Source: Spirosoma sordidisoli (GTDB lineage: Bacteria > Bacteroidota > Bacteroidia > Cytophagales > Spirosomataceae). From it: 64,000 bases of DNA. The DNA lies in the NCBI RefSeq assembly GCF_004138325.1, contig NZ_SBLB01000003.1:310001-374000 (forward strand), written 5' to 3'. Position 1 is the first letter of the stretch; every line of letters starts with the position of its first letter. The notes below the pieces were generated by a model. The model searched no databases and was not told the DNA's origin. It saw only the letters and a list, made by a program, of their open reading frames with translations. Position numbers and translations under genes: made by a program. This document shows, one piece after another, positions 17,434-26,182 of the stretch.

Positions 17434-17940
17434 TTACAGCCAGGCTCCCACCTGCAGCAATACTTTTTCGGCCGTGGTCTCGCCGGGCACAGTGAGCGTG
17501 GCCTGCCGGTAAAAGGGCAGCCGATCCTGATAACGCTGCTGCAGGGTTGCCAGCAGCTCGGGATCGTTGGAGCGATACAATGGCCGGTCATCGGTGTTAT
17601 GGGCCAGCATCCGCCGTACCAGCGTCTCTACGGGCACATCCAGAAACACAGACAAACCAGTAGCGTTGATATACGCCATATTATCGTGAAAGCAGGGCAT
17701 ACCGCCCCCCGTCGACACAACCAGGCTCTGCCCCGGGCGGATGGTGCGCAATACCCGCCGTTCAGCCTCCCGAAAGTACGCTTCGCCATCGGTTGCAAAA
17801 ATGTCAGCAATTGACCGGCCCTCCTCCCGAACAATCATTTTATCGGTGTCGACGAAACGACAGCGCAACGCATCGGCCATACGCTTCCCCACCGTACTCT
17901 TGCCCGACGATGGCATACCAATCAGGAAAATATTCTTCAT
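17434..17940 (-). CDS. aroK: Shikimate kinase
   Basis: The 168-residue enzyme phosphorylates shikimate to shikimate-3-phosphate, the fifth step of the route to chorismate. The P-loop GMPSSGKST is at residues 8-16, the substrate-binding aspartate pair lies in FVDTDKMI (D31, D33), and the GGG of STGGGM is at 78-80. The lid region contains RPLYR. Length is normal for a monofunctional enzyme. It is followed on the same strand by a BT_3928-family gene upstream in transcription order, separated by a repeat hairpin. Confidence 0.96.
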   Translation of the reverse strand: MKNIFLIGMPSSGKSTVGKRMADALRCRFVDTDKMIVREEGRSIADIFATDGEAYFREAERRVLRTIRPGQSLVVSTGGGMPCFHDNMAYINATGLSVFLDVPVETLVRRMLAHNTDDRPLYRSNDPELLATLQQRYQDRLPFYRQATLTVPGETTAEKVLLQVGAWL

Positions 17941-17958
17941 GTCTCAGGATGACAATGA

Positions 17959-18020
17959 GTGAATGGGTGATTGAGTGGTAGTACCGAAGGTTTCACTCAA
18001 TCACTCATTCACCCATTCAC
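17959..18020. repeat. Imperfect inverted repeat, family TGATTGAGTG
   Basis: GTGAATGGGTGATTGAGTG at 17959-17977 is the inverse complement of the arm at 17994-18020 except that the latter has eight additional bases (an extra ATGAGTGA unit). The right arm overlaps the last codons (V-N-G-stop) of the BT_3928-family gene. A related inverted repeat lies at 45605-45658, also directly after a minus-strand stop codon. Confidence 0.6.
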
Positions 18021-19154
18021 TAACTGCTTAACAACGGCTGCGTCGGGGGTGGTGTTGAAGTGCCATTTGCCGCGAACCACGCCGTCTTTGAGGAGCCAGG
18101 TGCCGGGGTTCGACCGCATGATTGTTTTCAGCACGGTGCCATCTACTTTGTAATAGGGTAAACCTGTCAGCTGGTATTCATTCAGGAAAGCGTTGATCTC
18201 CCCGTCGCTCACCGACGTCAGCAGCGCGGGCGTAACCCCCGACCCTTTCAGCCCTTCTACCAGCGACCGAATGGCCGGGATGCTACCGGCGTCAATGTCG
18301 TTCGTATTCTTCACGATGACGAACAACCGGTTCCCCTCAAATGTCTGCTGCGTAAAGTCACCCTCGTCGTTCCAGACCCGATAGTCGGTGATTTTGGGCT
18401 TGGCGTTTTCATTCACCAGCACCATTTCTTTGAATTTGTAGCTCGGATCGGTAGGGTATTGGTCAAATTCGGCCGTTTTGCCTTCTTTTTCCATGATGTA
18501 CCGGTACCGTAGCGGCTCCGACGGCTTCATCTGAGCTGGAATGCTTTTACCGACGGCATACGGCAGCAGATCGAGGGGTGGCAAGAACTGAATGGCGTAA
18601 ATCCCCAGTCCCAGAGTCAGCAGGGTAGTAAGTGCGACCAGCCAGCCTGTTTTTCGTGGCTTGATCCGATTCCGGTGGCCGATGATAAACAGGATCAGTA
18701 TGGTCAGGACCACATCTTTCCCGAACGAGGTCCAGGGTTTTAGTTTGATCGCATCCCCGAAACAACCGCAGTCGGTTACCCGATTAAAATAGGCCGAATA
18801 GAAAGTTAGGAATGTAAAGAAGGCAATCAGGAAAAACAGCAGCCAGGTCGTCAGCTTGGGCTTATACGAAGCCAGCAGGGCAACCCCAAGAATGATTTCG
18901 GCCGCGCAGAACAACACCGACATCGCCAGCGTAAACGGCACCAGCGCCATGAAAAAGTCATGCAGTAGCGGCACGTCCTGGGCAAAGACTTCGAAATATT
19001 CCTCAAACTTGATCTGGGTGCCAACCGGGTCGTTGAGTTTGATGAGTCCGGAGAAAATAAAGATCGCACCGACCAGGAAGCGGGCAATCCGGGCTGCCCA
19101 TAACATAGGCGGGGTACCGGTCTTCAGTTTAGGCGGGGTGGCAGTGGGGTTCAT
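18009..19154 (-). CDS. BT_3928-family membrane protein (DoxX-like)
   Basis: The 381-residue protein from the ATG at 19154 has a DoxX/MauE-like membrane part and a C-terminal soluble part. Hydrophobic helices are visible at ARIARFLVGAIFIFSGLIKL, LVPFTLAMSVLFCAAEIILG, WLLFFLIAFFTFLTFYSAYF, VVLTILILFIIG and WLVALTTLLTLGLGIYAI. CGCFGDAIKL after the third helix is the conserved cysteine motif of the family. The last 170 residues look like a thioredoxin-type fold (NRLFVIVKN, IRSLVEGLKGSGV, GLPYYKVDG). A 48-base longer start (19202) is possible but adds an unlikely stretch. The gene clusters with a DUF1599 gene and folP, an arrangement known from many Bacteroidota; its biochemical role is unknown. 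Confidence 0.88.
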   Translation of the reverse strand: MNPTATPPKLKTGTPPMLWAARIARFLVGAIFIFSGLIKLNDPVGTQIKFEEYFEVFAQDVPLLHDFFMALVPFTLAMSVLFCAAEIILGVALLASYKPKLTTWLLFFLIAFFTFLTFYSAYFNRVTDCGCFGDAIKLKPWTSFGKDVVLTILILFIIGHRNRIKPRKTGWLVALTTLLTLGLGIYAIQFLPPLDLLPYAVGKSIPAQMKPSEPLRYRYIMEKEGKTAEFDQYPTDPSYKFKEMVLVNENAKPKITDYRVWNDEGDFTQQTFEGNRLFVIVKNTNDIDAGSIPAIRSLVEGLKGSGVTPALLTSVSDGEINAFLNEYQLTGLPYYKVDGTVLKTIMRSNPGTWLLKDGVVRGKWHFNTTPDAAVVKQLVNG

Positions 19155-19253
19155 ACGAAGCAGCAGGTGATGAACAAGGTATATCGACAAGGAAGAGGCC
19201 AACAGGCTTCTGAATAAAGAAGGCCGGTTGCGGACTCCCTTCGTCGGTCAGTC

Positions 19254-19826
19254 TTAATGGGTCAGTTTGATTAAACAGAAAACGGCGTAATTGATCATAT
19301 CCATATAATTGGCATCAACCCCTTCCGATACCAGGGTGTTTCCCTGATTATCTTCTATTTGCTTGGTTCGGAGCAGTTTCATCAGGATGATGTCTGTCAT
19401 CGAGCTGACCCGCATGTCGCGCCAGGCCTCGCCGTAATCGTGATTCTTGGCAAAGAGCAGATCAATAACCCGGCCAATCTGTTCGTCGTAATGATGTTCG
19501 AGTTCGTCGGTGGGCAGGTCGGTTCGGCTGTCATTCTGCAGGGCGAGCTGGATGAGCGCCATGACGCAGTAGTTGATAATCCCGACAAATTCCGGCTCGA
19601 TGCCCTCACCTACTTTGCTGATACCGGTTTCCTGCAGGGTGCGAATCCGCTGGGCTTTGATGTAGATCTGATCGGTGATGCTGGGCAGCCGCAGTATTCG
19701 CCAGGCAGTGCCGTAATCTTTATTTTTCTTCAGGAAGAGATCCTTGCAACGCTGGATAACCTGCCGATATTGAGTTTCGGTTTCTGACATCGTCATTTGT
19801 AGTCGTAGATCGTCAACGGTCGTCAT
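19254..19826 (-). CDS. DUF1599-domain protein with two tandem copies
   Basis: The product contains two copies of the DUF1599 unit: LFLKKNKDYGTAWRILRLPSI and LLFAKNHDYGEAWRDMRVSSM, each followed by a helix ending in an I-N-Y motif (GIINYCVMALIQL, DMINYAVFCLIKL). The family is found in Bacteroidota next to folP and BT_3928 genes, and its function is not known. The longest reading frame starts at 19880, which overlaps the divergent folP start. I chose 19826 (MTTVDDLRL); 19790 (MSETETQYRQ) is about as likely. It lacks a signal peptide and membrane helices, so it should be cytoplasmic. Confidence 0.85.
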   Translation of the reverse strand: MTTVDDLRLQMTMSETETQYRQVIQRCKDLFLKKNKDYGTAWRILRLPSITDQIYIKAQRIRTLQETGISKVGEGIEPEFVGIINYCVMALIQLALQNDSRTDLPTDELEHHYDEQIGRVIDLLFAKNHDYGEAWRDMRVSSMTDIILMKLLRTKQIEDNQGNTLVSEGVDANYMDMINYAVFCLIKLTH

Positions 19827-19885
19827 CACCTGCGCAGTCTGATCTGACCACAAATGACCATCAATGACGCCAAATGACAATTTTG

Positions 19886-20743
19886 ATGCCGAAAGTTACG
19901 AAAAAAACGCTGAACTGCCGGGGCAGGCTGGTTTCCCTCGACACCCCCGTGGTGATGGGCATCCTGAACGTAACCCCCGATTCCTTCTTCGCCGGGAGCC
20001 GCGTCTCGCCCGAATCGACACAGCCCAACGGGGTGCTGGAGCGGGCCGAAAGCATGCTTCGGGCCGGCGCTACGTTTCTGGATATCGGTGGCTATTCGAC
20101 CCGGCCCGGTGCGGCCGATGTTAGCCCTGCTGAAGAAGCCGACCGGGTTCTACCCGCTATTGATACGATTCTCCGCCATGTTCCGAATGCCCTTATTTCT
20201 ATTGACACGTTCCGGGCTTCGGTAGCGCGGCAGGCCGTTGAAGCCGGGGCTTGTATGGTCAACGATGTGTCGGGCGGTAATCTGGATGCTGACATGTTCA
20301 GTACCGTTGCCGACCTGGGAGTGCCTTACGTGCTGATGCACATGCGTGGAACCCCGCAAACTATGCAGTCGCTATCCAACTACACCAACCTGGTCACTGA
20401 GGTGATTGATGAACTGGCTCTTCGGCTGAACGAATTGCGGGCCCTGGGCGCCAAAGATATCGTCATTGACCCCGGATTTGGGTTCGCCAAGACAATTTCT
20501 CAAAATTTTGAGTTGTTACGCGAGCTTACCGCTTTTCATTATTTCGATGAGCCCCTGCTGGTGGGTTTGTCGCGCAAGACAACGATATGGAAAACGCTGA
20601 ATACGACGGCCGATAAGGCGCTGAACGGGACTACTGTGCTGAACACCGCAGCCCTGCTCGGCGGAGCCTCGATTCTGCGGGTTCATGATGTCCAGGAAGC
20701 TGTAGAGGCCATAAAATTGACGCAGCCACTAACTTTTTTTTAG
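19886..20743 (+). CDS. folP: Dihydropteroate synthase
   Basis: The enzyme joins p-aminobenzoate to hydroxymethyl-dihydropterin diphosphate in folate synthesis and is the target of sulfonamides. The TIM-barrel motifs are all present: VMGILNVTPDSFF, FLDIGGYSTRPGA, ISIDTFRASVA, MVNDVSGGNLD, VLMHMRGTPQTM, IVIDPGFGFAKT, LVGLSRKT and ILRVHDVQEA. I chose the ATG at 19886; another at 19874 is in frame and would add four residues. It diverges from the DUF1599 gene with the two start regions nearly touching, so they probably share regulatory sequence. It ends just before the promoter of tRNA-Lys. Confidence 0.96.
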   Translation: MPKVTKKTLNCRGRLVSLDTPVVMGILNVTPDSFFAGSRVSPESTQPNGVLERAESMLRAGATFLDIGGYSTRPGAADVSPAEEADRVLPAIDTILRHVPNALISIDTFRASVARQAVEAGACMVNDVSGGNLDADMFSTVADLGVPYVLMHMRGTPQTMQSLSNYTNLVTEVIDELALRLNELRALGAKDIVIDPGFGFAKTISQNFELLRELTAFHYFDEPLLVGLSRKTTIWKTLNTTADKALNGTTVLNTAALLGGASILRVHDVQEAVEAIKLTQPLTFF

Positions 20744-20751
20744 TGCTCCTC

Positions 20752-20782
20752 TTGCGATTACAAGATCAAACCTCTACTTTTG
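20752..20782 (+). promoter_or_regulatory. Bacteroidota-type promoter of tRNA-Lys
   Basis: TTG at 20752-20754 and TACTTTTG at 20775-20782 are 20 bases apart and match the -33/-7 pattern. The tRNA begins 40 bases after the -7 element. Confidence 0.65.
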
Positions 20783-20821
20783 CATTCCCAAACGACAACA
20801 ACCACTTGTCAGCCGGGAAAC

Positions 20822-20897
20822 GATCTGGTAGCTCAGCTGGTAGAGCAATACACTTTTAATGTATGGGTCCTGGGTTCGAATCCCAGCCGGATCACCA
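20822..20897 (+). tRNA. tRNA-Lys (anticodon UUU)
   Basis: A complete 76-base cloverleaf can be folded. The acceptor stem is GATCTGG with CCGGATC (one T-G pair). The D arm is GCTC AGCTGGTA GAGC. The anticodon stem is ATACA with TGTAT around the loop CTTTTAA, giving anticodon TTT. The T arm is CTGGG TTCGAAT CCCAG. The 3' CCA is encoded. A promoter precedes and a terminator follows, so it is a single-gene unit. Confidence 0.98.
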
Positions 20898-20907
20898 GAA
20901 AATGCAA

Positions 20908-20934
20908 AGCCGCTCGAATGAGCGGCTTTTTTTT
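20908..20934 (+). terminator. Terminator of tRNA-Lys
   Basis: AGCCGCTC at 20908-20915 pairs with GAGCGGCT at 20920-20927, followed by a run of eight T including the last stem base. Confidence 0.9.
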
Positions 20935-21505
20935 GTGCTTTATCAGCATAGCAAGCAGGCAAGGCGGCTGTACTGCCTTGCGCACGCCTTTGCCTGCCTT
21001 CCGTTTTACCGCAGCAGCGGAGGCAGGTGCCGGCACTCCGCTTATACTCGTTCTTCCCCAATCTTACCGGGTCAACATCGCATAAATTGGTTTTCATGAA
21101 CGATAGACCGGCAAAAAGAGCTGCATTATGCTCTGCATAACGCCAAAGTATCGATTTAAATACTACTATATTTTTAGTTTTACACGGGTTGGTTGTTGTG
21201 TTTATTTCAGCGGTTTGCAACAAGCTGTCTGTCATTTATTCACTTTCCAAGAACAATTATAATCAAATTCACAATCGAGACTATTCACGAACAAATTCCG
21301 CCAAAAGCGATTTTTGCCAAATATTTTTTGTATTATATTGCATGACTTTGTCGCAAACGCCCATCATTTCGGTAGTCAACTCCTGATTTATTTACCTGCC
21401 GAAATCCATTAGTTTTTTCAAATTTCGTAATACATCCAGTCGTTTTTTGCAACTGTCGCAATACAGGGTAGAAAACTGACGAGTAACCCCAACACTGTTA
21501 CGACC
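20935..21505. other. Long gene-free leader region before gltB
   Basis: No convincing gene lies in these 570 bases. The first part holds a hairpin with arms 20955-20966 and 20985-20997 (GCAGGCAAGGCG with one bulged base). From about 21090 the sequence turns strongly AT-rich and must carry the gltB promoter; TATTTTTTG near 21320 is close to the -7 consensus but has one T too many. A 65-codon frame at 21189-21386 has no recognisable product. The length is unusual and could hold binding sites for nitrogen control. Confidence 0.5.
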
Positions 21506-24500
21506 ATGTCTGATCAGGTTGACCAACCCACGCAGGCCAATACAGGCCTTTATCGTTCTGAGTTTGAACACGACAACTGTGGTATCGGCTTTGTTGCCCA
21601 TATCAAGGGCCGCAAATCGCACCAGATTGTTTCGGATGCGCTCCAGATGCTTCGGCGTATGGAACACCGGGGTGCTGTTGGCTCAGAACCCAACTCCGGC
21701 GATGGGGCGGGGTTGCTTATCCAGATCCCGCACGAGTTTTTCGTCGACGAAACCCGTAAACTCGGCGTTCATCTGCCGCCAGCACTCGAGTACGGCGTCG
21801 GGATGGTGTATTTCCCAAAAGATGTCTGGCTGCGTGAAGAATGCCGCGCGGTACTGAACCGGAAAATGAAACGCCTGGGGCTGGAACTGCTCTGCTACCG
21901 GGTCGTACCGGTCAACAACAGCGACCTGGGCCATGGGTCGCGCTCCTGCGAGCCGCAGATGGAACAGGTGTTTATCAAACGCCCGGCCGATATTACCAAT
22001 CCTGACGATTTTGAGCGTAAACTATACATTCTTCGTAATGCCAGCACCCGAATCATCAACGAAACGGTAGCCGGAGTCGATACCTTCTATTTTTCCTCGC
22101 TGTCCTGCCGAACGATTACCTATAAAGGGCAGCTGACAACCCTGCAGCTCGAACCGTACTTCCCCGATCTTCAAAATGAGGATGTGGTATCGGCACTGGG
22201 TGTAGTCCACTCGCGCTTTTCGACCAACACCTTTCCGTCCTGGAAGCTGGCCCAGCCATTCCGCTACATTGCACACAATGGCGAAATCAACACGGTTAGG
22301 GGTAACGTAAACTGGATGAAAGCCGCCGAGGGTCTGCTCGAATCCAGCAAGTTTACCAAGGATGAGATGGACATGCTGTTGCCCATCTGCGATCCGAAGC
22401 AATCCGACTCGGCTAACCTCGACAATGCGATCGAATTGCTCGTCATGAGCGGTCGTTCCCTGCCCCATGTCATGATGATGCTCATCCCGGAAGCCTGGGA
22501 TGGTAACGAACACATGGACCCCGTCCGTAAAGCTTTTTACGAATACCACGCTGCGCTGATCGAGCCCTGGGATGGCCCCGCGTCCATATCGTTCACCGAT
22601 GGCCGTATTGTGGGAGCCACTCTCGACCGGAATGGGCTGCGTCCGTCCCGCTTCTGGGTTACCAACGAAGACGTCGTCATCATGGCCTCGGAGGTGGGTG
22701 TACTGGATATCGATCCGGCCAAAGTGGTTCGCAAAGGCCGTCTGCAACCCGGCAAGATGTTCCTGGTCGATATGGAGCAGGGCCGCATCGTTGCCGACGA
22801 AGAGATCAAGGAACAGATCAGTACCCGTCAGCCCTACCAGCAGTGGCTTAACGAGAACAAAATCAGGATTTCGGATCTGGAAGCGCCCATCCGGTCGTAC
22901 AACCCCTACGATCCGGCCAAGCTGCTGCGGATGCAGCAGGCCTTCGGTTTCACCTCCGAAGATCTGCGCATGATTCTGGCACCGATGGTCGAGACGGGCA
23001 AGGAAGCGCTCGGCTCCATGGGCACCGATGTGCCGCTGGCCGTTCTTTCGGAGCAGAGCCAGCATATGAGCCACTACTTCAAGCAGTTGTTTGCGCAGGT
23101 GACCAACCCGCCGATCGACTCGATCCGGGAGCGGGCAATCATGTCGCTGATTTCGTTTGTTGGCGCCACCTACAACCTGCTCAGCGAATCGCCCGAACAT
23201 TGTCATCAGGTCGAACTGGACCAGCCCGTTCTGACCACCCCTGAATTTGACAAACTCCGGTTCATTGACCGGCCTAAATTCCAGGCCAAAACCATCAACT
23301 GTCTGTTTACGGCCGATGGCCAGGGCAAATCGCTGGAGCGCGCCCTCGATCGCATCTGCCGCTACGCCGAAGACGCCATTCAGGATGGTTATTCTATTCT
23401 TGTGCTGTCCGATCGCGCGATCGACTCGAGTCACGCCCCGATCCCATCGCTACTGGCTACCTCGGCCATTCACCATTACCTGATCCGGCAGGGGCTTCGC
23501 GGTAAGGTCGGTATACTGGTCGAAGCAGGCGACGTCTGGGAAACCCACCACGTGGCCACCCTCATCGGGTACGGCGCATCAGGGGTTAACCCGTACATGG
23601 CTTTTGAGACCATTGCCAGCATGAAAGAGAAAGGGCTTTTACAAGTCGATTACGATCTGGATAAGCTCTACAAGAATTACATCAAAGCCGTTAATGGTGA
23701 GTTGCTGAAGATCTTCTCGAAGATGGGCATCTCTACCCTGCAGTCGTACCAGGGCGCTATGATCTTCGAGTGTCTGGGACTGAACCAGGATGTTGTCAAC
23801 CGCTACTTCACCGGCACCGTTTCGCGCATTGGCGGCATGAGCCTGGACGAAATTGCCCGCGAAATCCTGGTTCGCCACTGCATTGCCTACCCGCCGGCTC
23901 CGGTGGCCAACCCGCGGCTGGAAGTGGGCGGTATCTACCAATGGAAACAACGGGGGGAGAAACACATTTTCAACCCGGATACCATTCACCTGCTGCAACA
24001 GTCGACCCAACGGAACGACTATACATTATTCAAGAAGTACTCGAAGCTGATCGACGACCAGACGCAGAAGGCCATTACCCTGCGCGGTCTGTTGAAGTTC
24101 AGAAAAGGGACGCCCGTTCCCATCGACGAGGTTGAGCCGATCGAGACCATTTTCAAGCGGTTTGCTACCGGTGCCATGTCCTTCGGTTCGATCTCCTGGG
24201 AAGCTCATACCACCCTGGCCATCGCCATGAACCGCATCGGCGGCAAGAGCAACTCCGGCGAGGGGGGCGAAGACGAACTGCGCTATACCCCGTTGGCCAA
24301 TGGCGACAGCATGAACTCAGCCATCAAGCAGGTGGCTTCGGGCCGGTTTGGGGTAACGAGCTACTACCTGACCAACGCCCAGGAATTACAGATCAAGATG
24401 GCGCAGGGTGCCAAACCGGGCGAAGGCGGTCAGCTACCTGGCTTTAAGGTCGACGACTGGATTGGCCGCACGCGCCACAGTACGCCGGGCGTCGGGCTCA

Positions 24501-26092
24501 TTTCGCCCCCACCCCACCACGATATTTATTCGATCGAAGATCTGGCTCAGCTGATTTCTGATCTGAAAAATGCCAACCGGGCCGCCCGCATCAGCGTCAA
24601 GCTGGTGTCAGAGGCCGGAGTGGGTACCATTGCCGCCGGGGTAGCCAAAGCCCATGCCGACCATATTCTGATCTCGGGCCACGACGGCGGAACGGGAGCT
24701 TCGCCCCTGTCCAGTATCCGGCATGCGGGTTTGCCCTGGGAACTTGGCCTGGCCGAAGCTCACCAGACCCTGGTTCGAAACAAACTGCGCGGCCGCGTCA
24801 CGGTTCAGACAGACGGCCAGATGCGTACGGGTCGGGACCTGGCGATTGCAGCTCTGCTCGGCGCTGAAGAGTTCGGCGTAGCTACCGCGGCTCTGGTTAC
24901 GGCGGGTTGCATCATGATGCGGAAATGCCACCTGAATACCTGTCCGGTAGGAGTTGCGACCCAGAATAAGGAGCTGCGGGCCCTCTTTACCGGAAAGCCC
25001 GAACACGTAGTAAACATGTTCACCTTCCTGGCTATGGAGTTGCGGGAAATCATGGCTGAGCTGGGCTTCCGCACGGTGAACGAAATGGTTGGTCAGGCGC
25101 AGATGCTCGAACTACGCAGCGACCTCCCCCACTGGAAATACAAGCACATCAATCTCGACGCGCTGCTGTACAAAGAGCCGACGAACCTCGATGTGGCGCT
25201 TTTCAAACAGGAGGAGCAGAACCATTACCTCGACGACGTTCTCGATCGTAAGCTGATGGCCGTAGCCAAACCAGCGCTGGAGTCGGCCGAGCCCGTATAC
25301 GCTGAATTTCCGGTACAGAACATTGACCGGAGCATCGGCACCATGCTCTCGAACGAAATTTCCAAGCAGTATGGCGGGCCTGGCCTACCCGAAAGCACCA
25401 TTCATATAAAGCTGCGGGGTACGGCGGGCCAGAGCCTGGGTGCCTTTGCCACCAGCGGGATTAAACTGGAGCTGGAAGGCGATGCCAACGACTATTTCGG
25501 CAAAGGACTCTGTGGCGCTCAGCTGATTGTGTATCCCGACCGGGCCGCTACGTTCAAGCCCGAAGAGAACAGCATTGTCGGCAACGTGTCGTTCTACGGC
25601 GCCACCTCGGGCGAAGCCTTTATCCGTGGCATGGCGGGCGAGCGGTTCTGCGTTCGTAACTCCGGGGCCAAAGTGGTGGTAGAAGGCGTTGGCGATCACG
25701 GGCTGGAGTACATGACCGGTGGCCTGGCTATCATCCTGGGCCAGACGGGCCGCAACTTCGCAGCGGGTATGTCAGGGGGCGTTGCCTATGTCTGGGACCA
25801 GGATGGCACGTTTGCCAGCAAAGTCAACCCCGAAATGGTCAGTCTGGAACCGCTCAACGACGAAGATCAGAGCATAGTACGCGAGTTTGTCGATAAGCAT
25901 TTCCAGTATACGACCAGCAACGTAGCCCTGGCGCTGATTCAGAACTGGACCGACCAGATCGGGCAGTTTGTGAAGGTGATGCCGTCCGACTTCCGGCAGG
26001 CGCTCGCCGGCCGCGGTATCTCACTGGCCGAGCAGATTCGGGACAAAAACGTTGTTTACCAGGATATCACAGTCGACGTGACGCAGGGATAA
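21506..26092 (+). CDS. gltB: Glutamate synthase, large subunit
   Basis: With GltD this 1528-residue protein converts glutamine and 2-oxoglutarate into two glutamates. The N-terminal glutamine amidotransferase domain starts with the nucleophile C25 in HDNCGIGFVAH after a 24-residue propeptide that is probably removed. The central and FMN-binding synthase domains follow (SFGSISWEAH, GGKSNSGEGGED, SVKLVSEAGVGTIAAGVAKA, ISGHDGGTGASPLSS). The 3Fe-4S cysteines are in CIMMRKCHLNTCPVG. The C-terminal GXGXG beta-helix domain is intact (GGLAIILGQTGRNFAAGMSGG). It is the full length expected for the bacterial alpha subunit. gltD follows after 90 bases containing a hairpin. Confidence 0.98.
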   Translation: MSDQVDQPTQANTGLYRSEFEHDNCGIGFVAHIKGRKSHQIVSDALQMLRRMEHRGAVGSEPNSGDGAGLLIQIPHEFFVDETRKLGVHLPPALEYGVGMVYFPKDVWLREECRAVLNRKMKRLGLELLCYRVVPVNNSDLGHGSRSCEPQMEQVFIKRPADITNPDDFERKLYILRNASTRIINETVAGVDTFYFSSLSCRTITYKGQLTTLQLEPYFPDLQNEDVVSALGVVHSRFSTNTFPSWKLAQPFRYIAHNGEINTVRGNVNWMKAAEGLLESSKFTKDEMDMLLPICDPKQSDSANLDNAIELLVMSGRSLPHVMMMLIPEAWDGNEHMDPVRKAFYEYHAALIEPWDGPASISFTDGRIVGATLDRNGLRPSRFWVTNEDVVIMASEVGVLDIDPAKVVRKGRLQPGKMFLVDMEQGRIVADEEIKEQISTRQPYQQWLNENKIRISDLEAPIRSYNPYDPAKLLRMQQAFGFTSEDLRMILAPMVETGKEALGSMGTDVPLAVLSEQSQHMSHYFKQLFAQVTNPPIDSIRERAIMSLISFVGATYNLLSESPEHCHQVELDQPVLTTPEFDKLRFIDRPKFQAKTINCLFTADGQGKSLERALDRICRYAEDAIQDGYSILVLSDRAIDSSHAPIPSLLATSAIHHYLIRQGLRGKVGILVEAGDVWETHHVATLIGYGASGVNPYMAFETIASMKEKGLLQVDYDLDKLYKNYIKAVNGELLKIFSKMGISTLQSYQGAMIFECLGLNQDVVNRYFTGTVSRIGGMSLDEIAREILVRHCIAYPPAPVANPRLEVGGIYQWKQRGEKHIFNPDTIHLLQQSTQRNDYTLFKKYSKLIDDQTQKAITLRGLLKFRKGTPVPIDEVEPIETIFKRFATGAMSFGSISWEAHTTLAIAMNRIGGKSNSGEGGEDELRYTPLANGDSMNSAIKQVASGRFGVTSYYLTNAQELQIKMAQGAKPGEGGQLPGFKVDDWIGRTRHSTPGVGLISPPPHHDIYSIEDLAQLISDLKNANRAARISVKLVSEAGVGTIAAGVAKAHADHILISGHDGGTGASPLSSIRHAGLPWELGLAEAHQTLVRNKLRGRVTVQTDGQMRTGRDLAIAALLGAEEFGVATAALVTAGCIMMRKCHLNTCPVGVATQNKELRALFTGKPEHVVNMFTFLAMELREIMAELGFRTVNEMVGQAQMLELRSDLPHWKYKHINLDALLYKEPTNLDVALFKQEEQNHYLDDVLDRKLMAVAKPALESAEPVYAEFPVQNIDRSIGTMLSNEISKQYGGPGLPESTIHIKLRGTAGQSLGAFATSGIKLELEGDANDYFGKGLCGAQLIVYPDRAATFKPEENSIVGNVSFYGATSGEAFIRGMAGERFCVRNSGAKVVVEGVGDHGLEYMTGGLAIILGQTGRNFAAGMSGGVAYVWDQDGTFASKVNPEMVSLEPLNDEDQSIVREFVDKHFQYTTSNVALALIQNWTDQIGQFVKVMPSDFRQALAGRGISLAEQIRDKNVVYQDITVDVTQG

Positions 26093-26120
26093 GCAGCCCC
26101 TGCCCGCAGCTATAAACGGA

Positions 26121-26146
26121 GCAGGCTGTTCTCCGGAACAGCCTGC
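26121..26146 (+). terminator. Hairpin between gltB and gltD
   Basis: GCAGGCTGTTC at 26121-26131 pairs perfectly with GAACAGCCTGC at 26136-26146 around a 4-base loop. No T-run follows, so it is better seen as a transcript-stabilising or processing element, or a partial attenuator lowering gltD relative to gltB. Confidence 0.6.
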
Positions 26147-26182
26147 CAGACAGATCAGATAAGCCGTAGACGCTTTACAAGA

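Noticed and set aside
19827-19880. Longer N-terminus of the DUF1599 protein from 19880
   Set aside because: It would overlap the divergent folP start codon and adds residues with no match to the family unit.
20774-21235. 153-codon open frame on the minus strand across tRNA-Lys
   Set aside because: It is the antisense of the tRNA and its surroundings; the GIRTQDP-type sequence is the well-known false protein read from tRNA genes.
21189-21386. 65-codon open frame in the leader of gltB
   Set aside because: AT-rich DNA gives short frames by chance here; the product has no signal peptide pattern or family resemblance.
22022-23434. 470-codon open frame on the minus strand inside gltB
   Set aside because: It is antisense to a strongly conserved coding region, has no family features and mirrors gltB codon bias.
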